Source: a bacterium (GTDB taxonomy: Bacteria; Krumholzibacteriota; Krumholzibacteriia; LZORAL124-64-63). Taken from it: a stretch of 64,000 nt of DNA. Positions 38,051 to 47,527 of the stretch are shown in pieces; the stretch's first letter is position 1; each line of letters begins with the position of its first letter. A model generated the notes under the pieces. It was not told the origin of the DNA, searched no databases, and saw nothing but the letters and a program-made list of their open reading frames with translations. Where the stretch lies: assembly GCA_024231905.1 (NCBI GenBank), contig JAAEQC010000033.1, positions 310,001 through 374,000 of the forward strand, in the 5' to 3' direction. The translations under genes were made by a program, and so were the position numbers.

Positions 38051-39097
38051 GTGGTCCGAACCGAAAACATCCGCGTCCGCAGCCTGACGCCGCTCATCTC
38101 CCCCCTGGAGCTGAAGCAGGTCTTCCCCCAGACCACCGCCATGGCCGAGCACGTGGCCGCGGCGCGCCATCAGATCAAGGCCATCATGCGCGGCGACGAC
38201 CGGCGGCTGCTGGCCGTGGTCGGCCCCTGCTCCATCCACGACGCCGACGCCGCCCTCGAGTACGCCCGGCGTCTGGCGGCCCTGGCCGCCGAGACCGCCC
38301 CGCAACTCTTCGTGGTCATGCGGGTGTACTTCGAGAAGCCGCGCACCACCGTGGGCTGGAAAGGTCTCATCAACGACCCGGATCTCAACGGCTCCCAGGA
38401 GATCTCCAAGGGGCTGGGCATCGCCCGCCGCCTGCTGTGCGAGATCAACGGCCTGGGCGTGCCCGTGGCCTGCGAGATGCTCGACACGGTCACCCCCGAG
38501 TACCTGGCGGACATGATCGCCTGGGGCGCCATCGGCGCCCGCACGGTCGAGTCCCAGACCCACCGGGAGATGGCCAGCGGCCTGAGTTTCCCCGTGGGCT
38601 TCAAGAACGGAACCGACGGCAATCTCAAGGTGGCCATGGACGGCATGCGCGCCGCGGGCCGGCCCCACAGCTTCCTGGGCGTCAACGGCCAGGGCCACAA
38701 CGCCATCGTGCGCACCCTGGGCAACGAGGACGTCCACATGGTGCTGCGCGGCGGCGGCGGACGCACCAACTTCGGCGACGCCGAGGTGGCCGACGCGGTG
38801 GCGCAACTCCGTAACGCGGGCCTCACTCCAGGCGTCATGGTGGACTGTAGCCACGCCAACAGCGGCAAGGACCACGAACGGCAGCGGAGCGTGCTCGAGG
38901 ACGTGGTCGGTCAGGTGTGCGACGGGAACGGGGATGTCCGCGGCGTCATGATCGAGTCCAACCTGGAGGCCGGCGGCCAGAAGATCCCCGAAGACCTGGG
39001 CGACTTGCGCTACGGCGTCTCCATCACCGACAAGTGCGTGGATTGGGCGACCACCGAGGGCATGCTGCGCGAGGCGACGGCGCGCCTGTCGGGTTGA
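38051..39097 (+). CDS. aroF: 3-deoxy-7-phosphoheptulonate (DAHP) synthase, class I
   Basis: 348 residues. The first enzyme of the shikimate pathway condenses phosphoenolpyruvate with erythrose 4-phosphate. Family blocks are 'LLAVVGPCSIHDADAALEYARRL', 'MRVYFEKPRTTVGWKGLINDP', 'GARTVESQTHREMASGLSFPVGFKNGTDG' and 'GVMVDCSHANSGKDH', which contain the metal- and substrate-binding residues. The E. coli AroF/G/H type carries an N-terminal regulatory region like the ~45 residues here ('LTPLISPLELKQVFP'), so feedback inhibition is likely; which amino acid inhibits cannot be read from the sequence. The GTG was chosen for the GGGAGAG site; upstream codons have no site. Its stop is four bases from convergent aroC. 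Confidence 0.95.
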   Translation: MVRTENIRVRSLTPLISPLELKQVFPQTTAMAEHVAAARHQIKAIMRGDDRRLLAVVGPCSIHDADAALEYARRLAALAAETAPQLFVVMRVYFEKPRTTVGWKGLINDPDLNGSQEISKGLGIARRLLCEINGLGVPVACEMLDTVTPEYLADMIAWGAIGARTVESQTHREMASGLSFPVGFKNGTDGNLKVAMDGMRAAGRPHSFLGVNGQGHNAIVRTLGNEDVHMVLRGGGGRTNFGDAEVADAVAQLRNAGLTPGVMVDCSHANSGKDHERQRSVLEDVVGQVCDGNGDVRGVMIESNLEAGGQKIPEDLGDLRYGVSITDKCVDWATTEGMLREATARLSG

Positions 39098-39101
39098 GCG
39101 T

Positions 39102-40184
39102 CTAGACTCCCCGCGCCGCCTGCCTGAGGGCGGCATCGGCCAGCACCAGGGCCGCCATGGCTTCGACGATGGGCACCGCCCGGGGCACCACGCACGGGTC
39201 GTGGCGGCCCGGCGCGGCCAGGGTGGTCGCATCCCCGGCGAAGTCGACGGTATCCTGGGCCTTGGCAATGGTCGCCGGCGGCTTGAAGGCCACGCGGAAG
39301 AGCACCGGTTCCCCGTTGCTGATCCCCCCCTGCACGCCACCGCTGTTGTTGGTGGCCGTACCGAGAACGTCGCCGCGGGACACGAAGGCGTCGTTGTGGG
39401 CGGAACCATGCAGCTCGGTCCCGGCGAAGCCCGAGCCGATCTCGAAGCCCTTCACCGCCGGGATCGACAGCATGGCCCGGGCCAGCGTCGCCTCCAGCTT
39501 GTCGAAGACGGGTTCCCCCCAGCCGGCGGGCAGACCGCGGCACACGCCCGTGACCACGCCACCCACCGAATCCTGGTCGGCCTTGGCGGCCTCGATGGCC
39601 GTGGTCATGCGGGCGGCAGCCTCCGTGTCAGGACAACGGACCGGCGTCGCATCCACCTGGGCCCTGGTCACGAGCGCAGGGTCCACCGGACCGCCGCGTT
39701 CGGTCCCCACGCTTTCGACCCAGGCGACGATGTCCACGCCATGGGCCGCGGCGAGCCACTGCTCGGCCACGGCACCGCCGGCCACCCGGCCGATGGTTTC
39801 GCGGGCGCTGGCCCGTCCCCCGCCCGACGCGGCGCGGATTCCGTACTTCTGCTGGTAGGTGTAGTCGGCGTGGGAGGGCCGCGGTACCCGGCGCAGGGTT
39901 TCGTAATCGCCGGGCCGCTGGTCGCGGTTGCGGACCTCCAGGGCCAGGGGCGTGCCGAGGGTTACGCCTTCTTGCAGTCCCGAAAGGACCTCCACGCGGT
40001 CGGGTTCGTCGCGGGGTGTGGTGAGCTTGCTCTGGCCGGGACGGCGCCGGTCCAGCTGGGCCTGCACCTGGTTCAGATCCAGGGCGAGACGCGGCGGACA
40101 GCCGTCGATGACCACGCCCACGGCGCCGCCGTGGGACTCGCCGTAGGTCGTGATGCGGAAGAGGGTGCCGAAGCTGCTGGACAT
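39102..40184 (-). CDS. aroC: Chorismate synthase
   Basis: 360 residues. It makes chorismate from EPSP with reduced FMN, the last common aromatic step. Signatures are '[26 protein letters not shown]' at the N-terminus, '[40 protein letters not shown]' (the family's most conserved block) and '[24 protein letters not shown]' near the end. The length matches the family (~360). The ATG is at the family's usual start; the longer in-frame upstream reading has no homologous character. It lies convergent to aroF and divergent from the HNH gene. Confidence 0.97.
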   Translation of the reverse strand: MSSSFGTLFRITTYGESHGGAVGVVIDGCPPRLALDLNQVQAQLDRRRPGQSKLTTPRDEPDRVEVLSGLQEGVTLGTPLALEVRNRDQRPGDYETLRRVPRPSHADYTYQQKYGIRAASGGGRASARETIGRVAGGAVAEQWLAAAHGVDIVAWVESVGTERGGPVDPALVTRAQVDATPVRCPDTEAAARMTTAIEAAKADQDSVGGVVTGVCRGLPAGWGEPVFDKLEATLARAMLSIPAVKGFEIGSGFAGTELHGSAHNDAFVSRGDVLGTATNNSGGVQGGISNGEPVLFRVAFKPPATIAKAQDTVDFAGDATTLAAPGRHDPCVVPRAVPIVEAMAALVLADAALRQAARGV

Positions 40185-40479
40185 GGTCACCGTCCCGGGT
40201 CTGAGGTGAACCGGCAGTATCGCAGAGGGCCGGGCGGGCCGCAACGGCGGCGGTGGGCGACCGGACGTGAACAGCCCGGGGTGGCGGTGAGGTCCCCGGG
40301 GCCTTGGGTGCGTGGGGTCTCGGTGTATTTGGGGGTCGGGGACGTGGATGCGCATATCTACGATAATTTATGTATATTGCTGTTATTAAATATTTTATGG
40401 ACGTTTTTGCTTGCTGCTTTCGCCTTGTTTTCGTATATTGATTGCACCTCCCACTGACGTCTAGCCCTGGAGGTGCTCC
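40185..40479. other. AT-rich intergenic region between aroC and the HNH gene
   Basis: No gene is seen. About 100 bases (40350-40450) are strikingly AT-rich against the G+C-rich surroundings and hold many TA-rich hexamers (TATATT, TTAAAT, TATTTT) on both strands, so promoters for aroC and for the HNH gene could lie here. No -35/-10 pair with standard spacing stood out. The base composition and the HNH neighbour are compatible with acquired DNA. Confidence 0.6.
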
Positions 40480-41637
40480 ATGAGTGCCGTGCCCTACCAG
40501 CCTCGCCGATCTGCCGCCCGTGTCGACCACTCCCTCCGCCGCTCCCTGGCCGCCATGGACGAGGCCAAACAGTGCGCCGTCCTGTGGTTCGGGGAGGTGA
40601 TGCGGCGGAAGCTGTACCGGTCGTTCGGGTGTTCGTCGATTCAGCAGTATGCCGGCCGGCGTCTCGGATTCTCACAGTCGCGAACGCGGGATTTCGTTCA
40701 TCTCGCCCGGAAGCTGGAAGACCTGCCGGAGGTGAAGCGGGCCGTGGCGTCGGGAGAGTTGGGGTACACCAAGGCGCGGGAGGTGGTGAAGGTGGCGACG
40801 CCGGCGACCGAGCGGGATTGGCTCGAAGCGGCGCGACGGCCACGGCGGGAGCTCGTGCGTGAAGTGAAGCGAGCGCGTCGGGCGGCGGCGGTCGATCCGG
40901 CTCAGGGGGAGTTGTTGCCGATGGCCGAGCCTGTGACGCGCGAAGTCCCCGTGCGCTACTCCCTCGAACTCACGCCGGAGCAGGAAGCCCGCCGGGCCGC
41001 GCTGGTCGAACGGCTTCACAAGCTGAGCGCAGCGCGGGTCGACCGAGCGGAACTACTGCTTGATGCGCTGGCGGCGCTGGTCGCGTCCCACGAAGGTCCC
41101 CGGGGACCTTCGCGGCCGGTGCAGATCCATGTGCACGAGCGGGGCGGCAAGTTCCTGGTACCCACGAATCAAGGCGAACGCGAACTCGGCCGCGCCGATA
41201 CCGAGCGCCTGAAGTGCGACGCCATCATCTGCAGCAAAGGCCGGCGAGCGAAGGCCACAATCCCTCCGCGCATCCGCCGTGAAGTCCTGGCCCGCGACGG
41301 CCACCGGTGCCAATCCCCCGGCTGCGATCGGACCCATTTCCTGGAAGTCCACTACCGGACCCCGCGCGCCAAGGGCGGCACCCACGACCCCGCGAACCTG
41401 GTCACCCTCTGCGCGTCCTGCCACCGGTTGCATCACGAGAGAGGCTCCCTGGTCAGGGAGCCTGCAACGGCGTGGTTGGTGAAGATCCCTCCGGGTTCGA
41501 ACGCCGCCCTCGGAAACCACGGCGCGACATTCAAGACACAAATTATCTCAATTGACGGCGCCCTCCGAGGATGGTATGATCATGTCCTGAAGTCGCATGG
41601 ACCTGTACGGAGAAGACATGAACTGCCGCATCCTTGA
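40480..41637 (+). CDS. HNH-endonuclease-family protein, probably degenerate
   Basis: 385 residues. The ATG follows GGAGG. The N-terminal two thirds are helical, matching the DUF222/13E12-like architecture that often precedes an HNH domain, with an 'LGYTKAREVVKVATPATERDWLEAA' segment. The HNH region (~267-325) has 'RREVLARDGHRCQSPGC', 'FLEVHYRTPRAKGGTHDPANLVTLCASCHRLHH', so the zinc-binding Cys pairs and the Asn are kept. The catalytic His, expected just after the first His, is Tyr (TAC). The last ~30 residues overlap the trp promoter and leader and look like read-through, so the functional C-terminus may be shorter. These genes are often mobile. Confidence 0.75.
   Translation: MSAVPYQPRRSAARVDHSLRRSLAAMDEAKQCAVLWFGEVMRRKLYRSFGCSSIQQYAGRRLGFSQSRTRDFVHLARKLEDLPEVKRAVASGELGYTKAREVVKVATPATERDWLEAARRPRRELVREVKRARRAAAVDPAQGELLPMAEPVTREVPVRYSLELTPEQEARRAALVERLHKLSAARVDRAELLLDALAALVASHEGPRGPSRPVQIHVHERGGKFLVPTNQGERELGRADTERLKCDAIICSKGRRAKATIPPRIRREVLARDGHRCQSPGCDRTHFLEVHYRTPRAKGGTHDPANLVTLCASCHRLHHERGSLVREPATAWLVKIPPGSNAALGNHGATFKTQIISIDGALRGWYDHVLKSHGPVRRRHELPHP
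41552..41580 (+). promoter_or_regulatory. Promoter of the trp operon
   Basis: TTGACG (five of six), a 17-base spacer and TATGAT (five of six). The expected transcript starts near 41587, 31 bases before the leader-peptide ATG. The promoter lies inside the 3' end of the HNH reading frame. Confidence 0.8.
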
Positions 41638-41734
41638 TCACCGCACCGTCGACCGCCCCTTCCGGGGCCGGTGGCCTTGGCGCAGTTGGCGCCAAAGTGG
41701 CGACGCCTGCGGGAAGGACGGCACGGGGAGCTAG
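41618..41734 (+). CDS. trpL: trp operon leader peptide
   Basis: A 38-codon ORF preceded by GGAG five bases before the ATG. It contains three Trp codons (TGG at residues 19, 21 and 24, W-P-W-R-S-W) in a protein where none is expected by chance. Stalling there when charged tRNA-Trp is scarce would alter folding of the downstream RNA. It ends with TAG inside a GGGGAGCTAGCTCCCC palindrome. It is followed by an intrinsic terminator and then trpE. The first 20 bases overlap the HNH reading frame. An in-frame upstream ATG seven codons earlier lacks a ribosome site. Confidence 0.88.
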   Translation: MNCRILDHRTVDRPFRGRWPWRSWRQSGDACGKDGTGS

Positions 41735-41766
41735 CTCCCCACCGACGAACCGACAGCGCATCGCCA

Positions 41767-41790
41767 CCCGCCACGGCAGGCGGGTTTTTT
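41767..41790 (+). terminator. trp attenuator (intrinsic terminator)
   Basis: CCCGCC-ACGGCA-GGCGGG followed by six T residues, 36 bases before the trpE ATG. The 5' arm can alternatively pair upstream: CGCCAC at 41762-41767 with GTGGCG at 41697-41702, and CCCGC with GCGGG at 41709-41713. Both provide candidate antiterminators just downstream of the Trp codons. Confidence 0.9.
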
Positions 41791-41825
41791 CGTGTCCAGT
41801 GATCGTCCGCCGCGAGAGGAACGCC

Positions 41826-43325
41826 ATGAACGAACCGCGATATCCAGACCCCGTCCCCACCGCCGCCGCCGACGGTCTGGCGCCCTTGCGGGCCCGTATC
41901 CCGGCGGACCTGGAGACGCCGGTCTCGGTCTTCATGAAGCTCCAGCCCCGGGGCGCCACCTTCCTGTTCGAGTCGGTGGAGCGCGGGATCCAGGTGGGGC
42001 GCTACTCTTTCATCGGCATGAAGCCGAGGGCGACCATGCGGCTCGCCGACGAGACGGTGACCGTGACGCGCAAGACCAATGGCGCCGGCGAAAGCACCGA
42101 GACCCCCGTCGACCCGGCCGACCCCTTCGCCGCCGTGCGCGAGGAACTGGCCCGCCAATCCCGGCTGGAAACAGGTGACCTGCCCCTGCCGCCGGCTCTG
42201 GGCGGAGCCGTGGGTTTCATGGCCTACGACATGGTCCGCTACTTCGAAGACATCCCCCTGCCCGGGCGGAGTGACGACGACGCCCTGCCCGACTACCACT
42301 TCATGATCACCGGCGCCCTGGCCGTCTTTGACCACGTGCGCAACGAGATCGAGTTGCTGGTGGTGCCCCGGGAGGACAACGCCGACGGCCGCCTGGCCGC
42401 CGAGGCGGAGCTCGCGGACCTGCTGGACGGTCTGCGGCAACCCCTGCCGGCCGACGCCCACATTCCCCTGGGCGGAGGCACCGACCGCGTCCCCGAGGTG
42501 GAGTCCAACACGGACCGTGAGCTCTACTGCGCCACGGTCGAACGGGCCAAGGAACACATCCTGGCCGGCGATGCCTTCCAGATCGTACTCTCCCAGCGCC
42601 TGAGCGGCACCACCGCCGCCTCCCCCTTCCGCATCTACCGGGCCCTGCGCATCCTCAACCCCAGCCCCTACCTCTTCTATCTGGACATCGGCGAGGCCCA
42701 GTTGGTCGGCTCGTCGCCGGAGATGCTGGTGCGGACGGAACACGGCCGGGTGCAGGTGAACCCCATTGCCGGCACGCGTCCCCGGGGCGAGAACGCCATG
42801 GAGGACCACCGGCTCGAGAACGAGCTCATGGCCGACGAGAAGGAGCGGGCCGAGCACGTCATGTTGGTGGACCTGGGCCGCAACGACCTGGGCCGCGTCT
42901 GCCAGACCGGCACCGTGCGCGTGGATGATTTCATGGCCGTCGAACGCTACAGCCACGTCATGCACATCGTCTCGCGGGTGGCCGGCGACCTGGATGAGGG
43001 CCACAACATGTTCGACGTGCTGGCGGCGACCTTCCCGGCCGGCACGGTCTCGGGCGCCCCGAAGATCCGCGCCATGCAGATCATCTCCGACCTGGAGGCC
43101 GACCGGCGCGGGCCCTACGCCGGCGCCGTGGGTTACTTCGGCCGGGAGGGCGACATGGACATGTGCATCGCCATCCGCACCCTGGTCATGCAGGGCGACC
43201 GCTTCTCCGTCCAGGCCGGGGCCGGCATCGTGGCCGACTCGGTGCCCGAGCGCGAGTACCAGGAGACCCTCGACAAGATCCACGCCTTGCTCCGCGCCGT
43301 GTCCGACGCGGAAGAGGAGGTTTGA
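41826..43325 (+). CDS. trpE: Anthranilate synthase component I
   Basis: 499 residues. It converts chorismate and ammonia to anthranilate. The C-terminal chorismate-binding domain shows 'DRELYCATVERAKEHILAGDAFQIVLSQRL', 'NPSPYLFYLDIG...LVGSSPEMLVR', 'PIAGTRPRG', 'ELMADEKERAEHVMLVDLGRNDLGRV' and 'GAPKIRAMQII', all diagnostic. The N-terminal 'FLFESVE' corresponds to the LLES-type tryptophan-binding motif, so feedback inhibition by Trp is likely. The ATG is preceded by GAGAGGAA and follows the attenuator by 36 bases. TrpE and PabB are similar; operon context settles it as TrpE. Confidence 0.97.
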   Translation: MNEPRYPDPVPTAAADGLAPLRARIPADLETPVSVFMKLQPRGATFLFESVERGIQVGRYSFIGMKPRATMRLADETVTVTRKTNGAGESTETPVDPADPFAAVREELARQSRLETGDLPLPPALGGAVGFMAYDMVRYFEDIPLPGRSDDDALPDYHFMITGALAVFDHVRNEIELLVVPREDNADGRLAAEAELADLLDGLRQPLPADAHIPLGGGTDRVPEVESNTDRELYCATVERAKEHILAGDAFQIVLSQRLSGTTAASPFRIYRALRILNPSPYLFYLDIGEAQLVGSSPEMLVRTEHGRVQVNPIAGTRPRGENAMEDHRLENELMADEKERAEHVMLVDLGRNDLGRVCQTGTVRVDDFMAVERYSHVMHIVSRVAGDLDEGHNMFDVLAATFPAGTVSGAPKIRAMQIISDLEADRRGPYAGAVGYFGREGDMDMCIAIRTLVMQGDRFSVQAGAGIVADSVPEREYQETLDKIHALLRAVSDAEEEV

Positions 43326-43328
43326 GCC

Positions 43329-43943
43329 GTGCACCTGCTCGTCGACAACTACGATTCGTTCACCTTCAACGTGGCCCAGGCCCTGGGCGTGCTCGGGGCC
43401 CGGGTCGAGGTGCGCCGCAACGACGCCATCACTGTGAACGAGGCCCTCGAACTGCCCCTCGAGTCGGTCATCATCTCACCGGGACCCGGCACCCCGGCCG
43501 ACGCCGGTGTGAGCGTGGAGCTCATTCGCGCCTGCGCCGGAAGGGTGCCGGTCCTGGGCATCTGCCTGGGCCACCAGTGCATCGTGGAGGCCTTCGGGGG
43601 GCGTATCGTCCGGGCGGAGAAGGTCATGCACGGCAAGACCAGCAACGTCCACCACGACGGCAAGACCATCTACGCCGGCCTGGACAATCCCTTCACCGCC
43701 ACCCGCTACCACTCGCTGCTGGCCTTGCGGGAGGAATTGCCGGAAGTGCTCGAAGTGTCAGCGTCCGTCAAAAGCGGCGAGATCATGGGCGTGCGGCACC
43801 GGGAACACATGATCGAGGGCTTGCAGTTCCATCCCGAATCCATCCTCACGGCCGAGGGCCCGCGCCTCCTAGCCAACTTCCTGAAGGCCGGCAACCCGTC
43901 GAACGGAGGTGGCGATGCACGGCGTCCTCGACAGACTTCTTGA
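43329..43943 (+). CDS. trpG: Anthranilate synthase component II (glutamine amidotransferase)
   Basis: 204 residues. A class I glutamine amidotransferase that supplies ammonia to TrpE. The catalytic Cys79 lies in LGICLGHQC, and His169/Glu171 in FHPES complete the triad. 'SPGPGTPADAG' is the oxyanion strand. It starts at GTG three bases after trpE and its end overlaps the start of trpD. As one copy is seen, it may also serve PabB (amphibolic use), which the window cannot show. Confidence 0.95.
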   Translation: MHLLVDNYDSFTFNVAQALGVLGARVEVRRNDAITVNEALELPLESVIISPGPGTPADAGVSVELIRACAGRVPVLGICLGHQCIVEAFGGRIVRAEKVMHGKTSNVHHDGKTIYAGLDNPFTATRYHSLLALREELPEVLEVSASVKSGEIMGVRHREHMIEGLQFHPESILTAEGPRLLANFLKAGNPSNGGGDARRPRQTS

Positions 43944-44940
43944 TGGCGGCGACCTGGCCCGGCACGAGGCCCGCGCGCTCATGGACCGGATCATGGAAGG
44001 CGAAGTGCCGTCGGCCACCTTGTCGGCCCTGCTGGTGGCCCTGCGCCTTAAGGGCGAGTCCGTGGACGAGATCACGGGCTTCGCCGAAGCCATGCGCGAG
44101 CGATCGGTGAAGATCCCCGTCTCCGGTCCCGGCCTGGTGGACACCTGCGGCACCGGCGGCGACGCCAAGGGCACCTTCAACCTGTCGACGGCCACGGCGC
44201 TGACCGCCGCGGCCATGGGTGCCCGGGTGGCCAAGCACGGCAACCGCGCCGTCTCCTCCCGCAGCGGTAGCGCCGACGTGCTCGAGACCCTGGGCGTGGA
44301 CCTGAACCTGACGCCGGCCCAGGTCGCTCTGCTCCTGGAGGAGATCGGCATCGGATTCATGTTCGCCCCCAGCCTCCACCCGGCCATGAAGCACGCCATG
44401 CCCGTGCGCCAGGAACTGGGCGTGCGCACGGTCTTCAACGTGCTCGGCCCCTTGACCAATCCGGCCGGAGCCGACCGCCAACTCCTGGGCGTGTACGACG
44501 CACGCCTTTGCGAACCCGTGGCGCGGGTGCTGGCCCAGCTGGGCGCCGAACGGGCCTTCGTGGTCCACGGCATGGACGGTCTGGACGAGGTCTCTCCCAG
44601 CTGCGAGACCTTCGTGGCCGAGGTCACCGGCGGCCAGGTGCGCACCTTCACCTTCCGCCCGCGGGACGTGGATCTGGTGCCCGTGAACCTGGACGACCTG
44701 GTGGTCGAGGACGCCGACGCCAGCGCCCACATGATCCGGGACGTCCTGACGGGCCGGGCCGGACCCGCCGCCGACGCGGTGGTCCTGAACGCAGCCTTCG
44801 TGGCCGTGGCCTGCGGTTTGGCCGACGACTTCCGCCAGGGTGCCGCCGAGGCCCGCGCCACCCTGGTCGCAGGCAAAGGCATGCAGGTCCTGGAGAGTCT
44901 CGTAGCCCGATCCCAGACTCTGGCCCGGGAGACGTCATGA
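43915..44940 (+). CDS. trpD: Anthranilate phosphoribosyltransferase
   Basis: 341 residues. It transfers phosphoribose from PRPP to anthranilate. Motifs are '[18 protein letters not shown]' (PRPP-binding), '[22 protein letters not shown]' and '[37 protein letters not shown]'. The start used is the ATG behind GGAGGTGGCG; a GTG two codons earlier lies too close to the site. It overlaps the trpG end by 29 bases and the trpC start by 4 bases (ATGA). Confidence 0.96.
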   Translation: MHGVLDRLLDGGDLARHEARALMDRIMEGEVPSATLSALLVALRLKGESVDEITGFAEAMRERSVKIPVSGPGLVDTCGTGGDAKGTFNLSTATALTAAAMGARVAKHGNRAVSSRSGSADVLETLGVDLNLTPAQVALLLEEIGIGFMFAPSLHPAMKHAMPVRQELGVRTVFNVLGPLTNPAGADRQLLGVYDARLCEPVARVLAQLGAERAFVVHGMDGLDEVSPSCETFVAEVTGGQVRTFTFRPRDVDLVPVNLDDLVVEDADASAHMIRDVLTGRAGPAADAVVLNAAFVAVACGLADDFRQGAAEARATLVAGKGMQVLESLVARSQTLARETS

Positions 44941-46328
44941 GCTTCCTGGAACGGATCCGGCCGGCCAAGATGCGCGAGGCGGCGGCCCTGCGGGAATCCT
45001 TTTCCGCTTCGCCTCCCGCGCGACCGGGGCCGCCCCCCCGCGGCTTCGCCCGGGCCCTGGTCGGAGGTCAGCGGCTCATCGCCGAGCTGAAACGGAAATC
45101 GCCCAGCGATCCGGCCTTCGCCCAGTCCGCGTCCTTCGCCGGCCTGGCCCGGGTGTATGCGCAGGCGGGCGCCGCCGCCGTTTCCATCGTCACCGACCTG
45201 GAGCACTTCGGATCGTCCCTGGCCGATGTGGCCGGCGCACGCGCCGCGGTGGATCTGCCGGTCATCGTCAAGGACTTCGTGCTGGATGCGGCCCAGATCG
45301 ACGTGGCCTGGTCCGCCGGCGCCGACGCGGTGCTGCTCATCGCCCGCTTCGTGCCCGCCGGCGACCTGAAGTCCCTGCTGGACCACGCCCACAGCCGGGG
45401 CCTCGACGCCCTGGTGGAGTGCCACGACGCCGACGACATCGACGCCGCCCTGGCCGCGGGCGCCCGTCTGCTGGGCCTGAACAACCGCGACCTGGCCCGG
45501 CTGACCACCGACCTGGGCCTCTCCGAGCGCTTCCTGCCGCGCCTGCCCGCCCACGTGATCAAGGTGTGCGAGAGCGGCATCAGTGGCCGCGCGGAGGTCG
45601 AGCACCTGGCCTCCCTGGGCGCCGACGCTTTCCTGGTGGGCCACTCCATCCTCAAGGACCCGGACCCGGGCCGACGCATCCGGCGCCTGCTGGGTACCGA
45701 GCGCGACGACGCGCCACAGCTGAAGGTGTGCGGCCTGACCACCGGCAACGACGCGCGCCTGGCGGTGGAGAGCGGCGCGGACCTGCTGGGTGTGATCTTC
45801 GCCGCCAGCCCCCGCCGGGTGACGCCCGCCCAGGCCATGGAAGTGCGGGCCGCCGTCCCGGGTGCCCGCCTGTGCGGCGTCTTCCGGGACGAGGACCCGG
45901 CCCGGGTGGAGAATATCGCCCTGGACTGCGGACTCGACCTGCTCCAGCTCCACGGCGCCGAGTCCCCCCGGGAATGCCGCCGCCTGCGGGAGACCACCGG
46001 CCTGCCTGTGATCAAGGCGCTGGAAACCGGCAGTTCCCTGCTGGACGAGGCCGCCGCCTACGACACGGCCTACCTGCTGCTGGACCGGCCCAAAGGCGCG
46101 CCCGACGTGCCCGGCGGCGGAGTCGATCCCGAACTGGCAGCCGCGGCCCGCGACCTGGCGGCGGCCGGTCGTTCGGTCCTGGTGGCCGGCAGCCTCGATC
46201 CTACCAACATCCACGAGATCATGAAGGACGCGCCCGCGGGCGTGGACGTGTGCCGCGGCGTCGAGTCCGCACCGGGCCGCAAGGACCCGGACCTGCTGCG
46301 GGCCTTCGCTCGGGAGGTAAAGAAGTGA
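44937..46328 (+). CDS. trpC: Bifunctional indole-3-glycerol-phosphate synthase / phosphoribosylanthranilate isomerase
   Basis: 463 residues, two consecutive steps in one chain. Residues 1-255 are TrpC: '[10 protein letters not shown]' (Glu50, Lys52), 'VIVKDFVLD' (Lys112), 'LVECHDADD' (Glu161) and 'GLNNRDL', then the phosphate-binding '[12 protein letters not shown]'. From ~262, '[12 protein letters not shown]' starts TrpF with catalytic Cys265, '[12 protein letters not shown]' and 'LQLHGAESP' and the glycine-rich 'VAGSLDPTN'. The fused order C-F is also found in E. coli, but elsewhere the genes are separate. It overlaps trpD and trpB (GTGA). Confidence 0.95.
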   Translation: MSFLERIRPAKMREAAALRESFSASPPARPGPPPRGFARALVGGQRLIAELKRKSPSDPAFAQSASFAGLARVYAQAGAAAVSIVTDLEHFGSSLADVAGARAAVDLPVIVKDFVLDAAQIDVAWSAGADAVLLIARFVPAGDLKSLLDHAHSRGLDALVECHDADDIDAALAAGARLLGLNNRDLARLTTDLGLSERFLPRLPAHVIKVCESGISGRAEVEHLASLGADAFLVGHSILKDPDPGRRIRRLLGTERDDAPQLKVCGLTTGNDARLAVESGADLLGVIFAASPRRVTPAQAMEVRAAVPGARLCGVFRDEDPARVENIALDCGLDLLQLHGAESPRECRRLRETTGLPVIKALETGSSLLDEAAAYDTAYLLLDRPKGAPDVPGGGVDPELAAAARDLAAAGRSVLVAGSLDPTNIHEIMKDAPAGVDVCRGVESAPGRKDPDLLRAFAREVKK

Positions 46329-47527
46329 GCATCCTCAAGACCGGCGGCCCCGGGCGCTTCGGCGGCTACGGCGGACAGTTCGTCCCCGAGACCCTCGTCC
46401 CCTGCCTCCTGGAACTGGAGGCGGCGCGGCTGGCGGCCGAGGCCGATCCCTCCTTCGCCACCGAGCTGGCCCACCTGCAGGCCGACTACGCGGGCCGCCC
46501 CACGCCCCTGTACCGGGCCCGGCGCCTGGAAGCGGCCTGGGGTCCCCGGTCCCGCATCTATCTCAAGCGCGAGGACCTGAACCACACGGGCAGCCACAAG
46601 CTCAACAACTGCCTGGGCCAGATCCTCCTGGCCAGGCGCATGGGCAAGCAGCGCATCGTGGCCGAGACCGGCGCCGGCCAGCACGGGGTGGCCACGGCCA
46701 CGGTCTGCGCCCTCATGGGCCTTGGCTGCACGGTCTACATGGGTGCCACCGACGTGGTGCGCCAGGCGCCCAACGTGGCCCGTATGCGACTCCTGGGCGC
46801 GGAGATCCTCACGGTGACCGCCGGCTCGGCCACCCTGAAGGACGCCACCAGCGAGGCCATCCGCGATTGGGTGACCAACGTCAAGGACACCCACTACATC
46901 ATCGGCTCCACCGTAGGTCCCCACCCCTACCCCACCCTGGTGCGGGACTTCCAGTCGGTCATCGGCCGCGAAGCCCGGGCCCAGATTCTGGAAAAGGAAG
47001 ACAGTCTGCCCGACCGGATCATCGCCTGCGTGGGCGGCGGCAGCAACGCCATGGGCATCTTCACCGGCTTCCTGGACGACCCGGTGGCCCTCTTCGGCGT
47101 GGAGGCGGCGGGATCGGACCAGGGCCACTCGGAAGCCCTGGGTCGCGGTACTCCCGGCGTGCTCCACGGCTCCTACAGCTACCTGGTGCAGGACGGCGAC
47201 GGCCAGGTCATTCCCGCCCACTCGGTGGCCGCGGGCCTGGACTACCCGGGAGTGGGCCCCGAGCACAGCCACCTCCGGGATTCGGGCCGGGCCGTGTACC
47301 TGGGCGTGGACGACGGCGAGGCCCTGGATTCCTGCGGCGAATGTTCGCGGTTGGAAGGCATCATCCCCGCCCTGGAATCGTCCCACGCCCTGGCCTACTG
47401 CAAGAAGCAGCTGGCCGAGGAGGGACCCGGCGCCGAGCCGCTGATCATCGTGAATCTCTCGGGACGCGGCGATAAGGACATGGCCGGCCTGGAAGCGGCC
47501 GCAGCGGACGGGGGGGCCACCTCATGA
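46325..47527 (+). CDS. trpB: Tryptophan synthase beta subunit
   Basis: 400 residues. It joins indole to L-serine using pyridoxal phosphate. The PLP lysine is Lys92 in '[14 protein letters not shown]'; '[15 protein letters not shown]' carries the catalytic Glu; '[12 protein letters not shown]' binds the PLP phosphate; '[11 protein letters not shown]' forms the COMM-type region. The N-terminal [10 protein letters not shown] is typical. This is the TrpB1 form that works with TrpA, whose gene follows with a 4-base overlap. GTG start, with GGAGGTAAAG preceding it. Confidence 0.97.
   Translation: MSILKTGGPGRFGGYGGQFVPETLVPCLLELEAARLAAEADPSFATELAHLQADYAGRPTPLYRARRLEAAWGPRSRIYLKREDLNHTGSHKLNNCLGQILLARRMGKQRIVAETGAGQHGVATATVCALMGLGCTVYMGATDVVRQAPNVARMRLLGAEILTVTAGSATLKDATSEAIRDWVTNVKDTHYIIGSTVGPHPYPTLVRDFQSVIGREARAQILEKEDSLPDRIIACVGGGSNAMGIFTGFLDDPVALFGVEAAGSDQGHSEALGRGTPGVLHGSYSYLVQDGDGQVIPAHSVAAGLDYPGVGPEHSHLRDSGRAVYLGVDDGEALDSCGECSRLEGIIPALESSHALAYCKKQLAEEGPGAEPLIIVNLSGRGDKDMAGLEAAAADGGATS

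Noticed and set aside
43909..43914. GTG start for trpD two codons upstream
   Set aside because: It would leave too little distance to the GGAGG site; the ATG is better placed.
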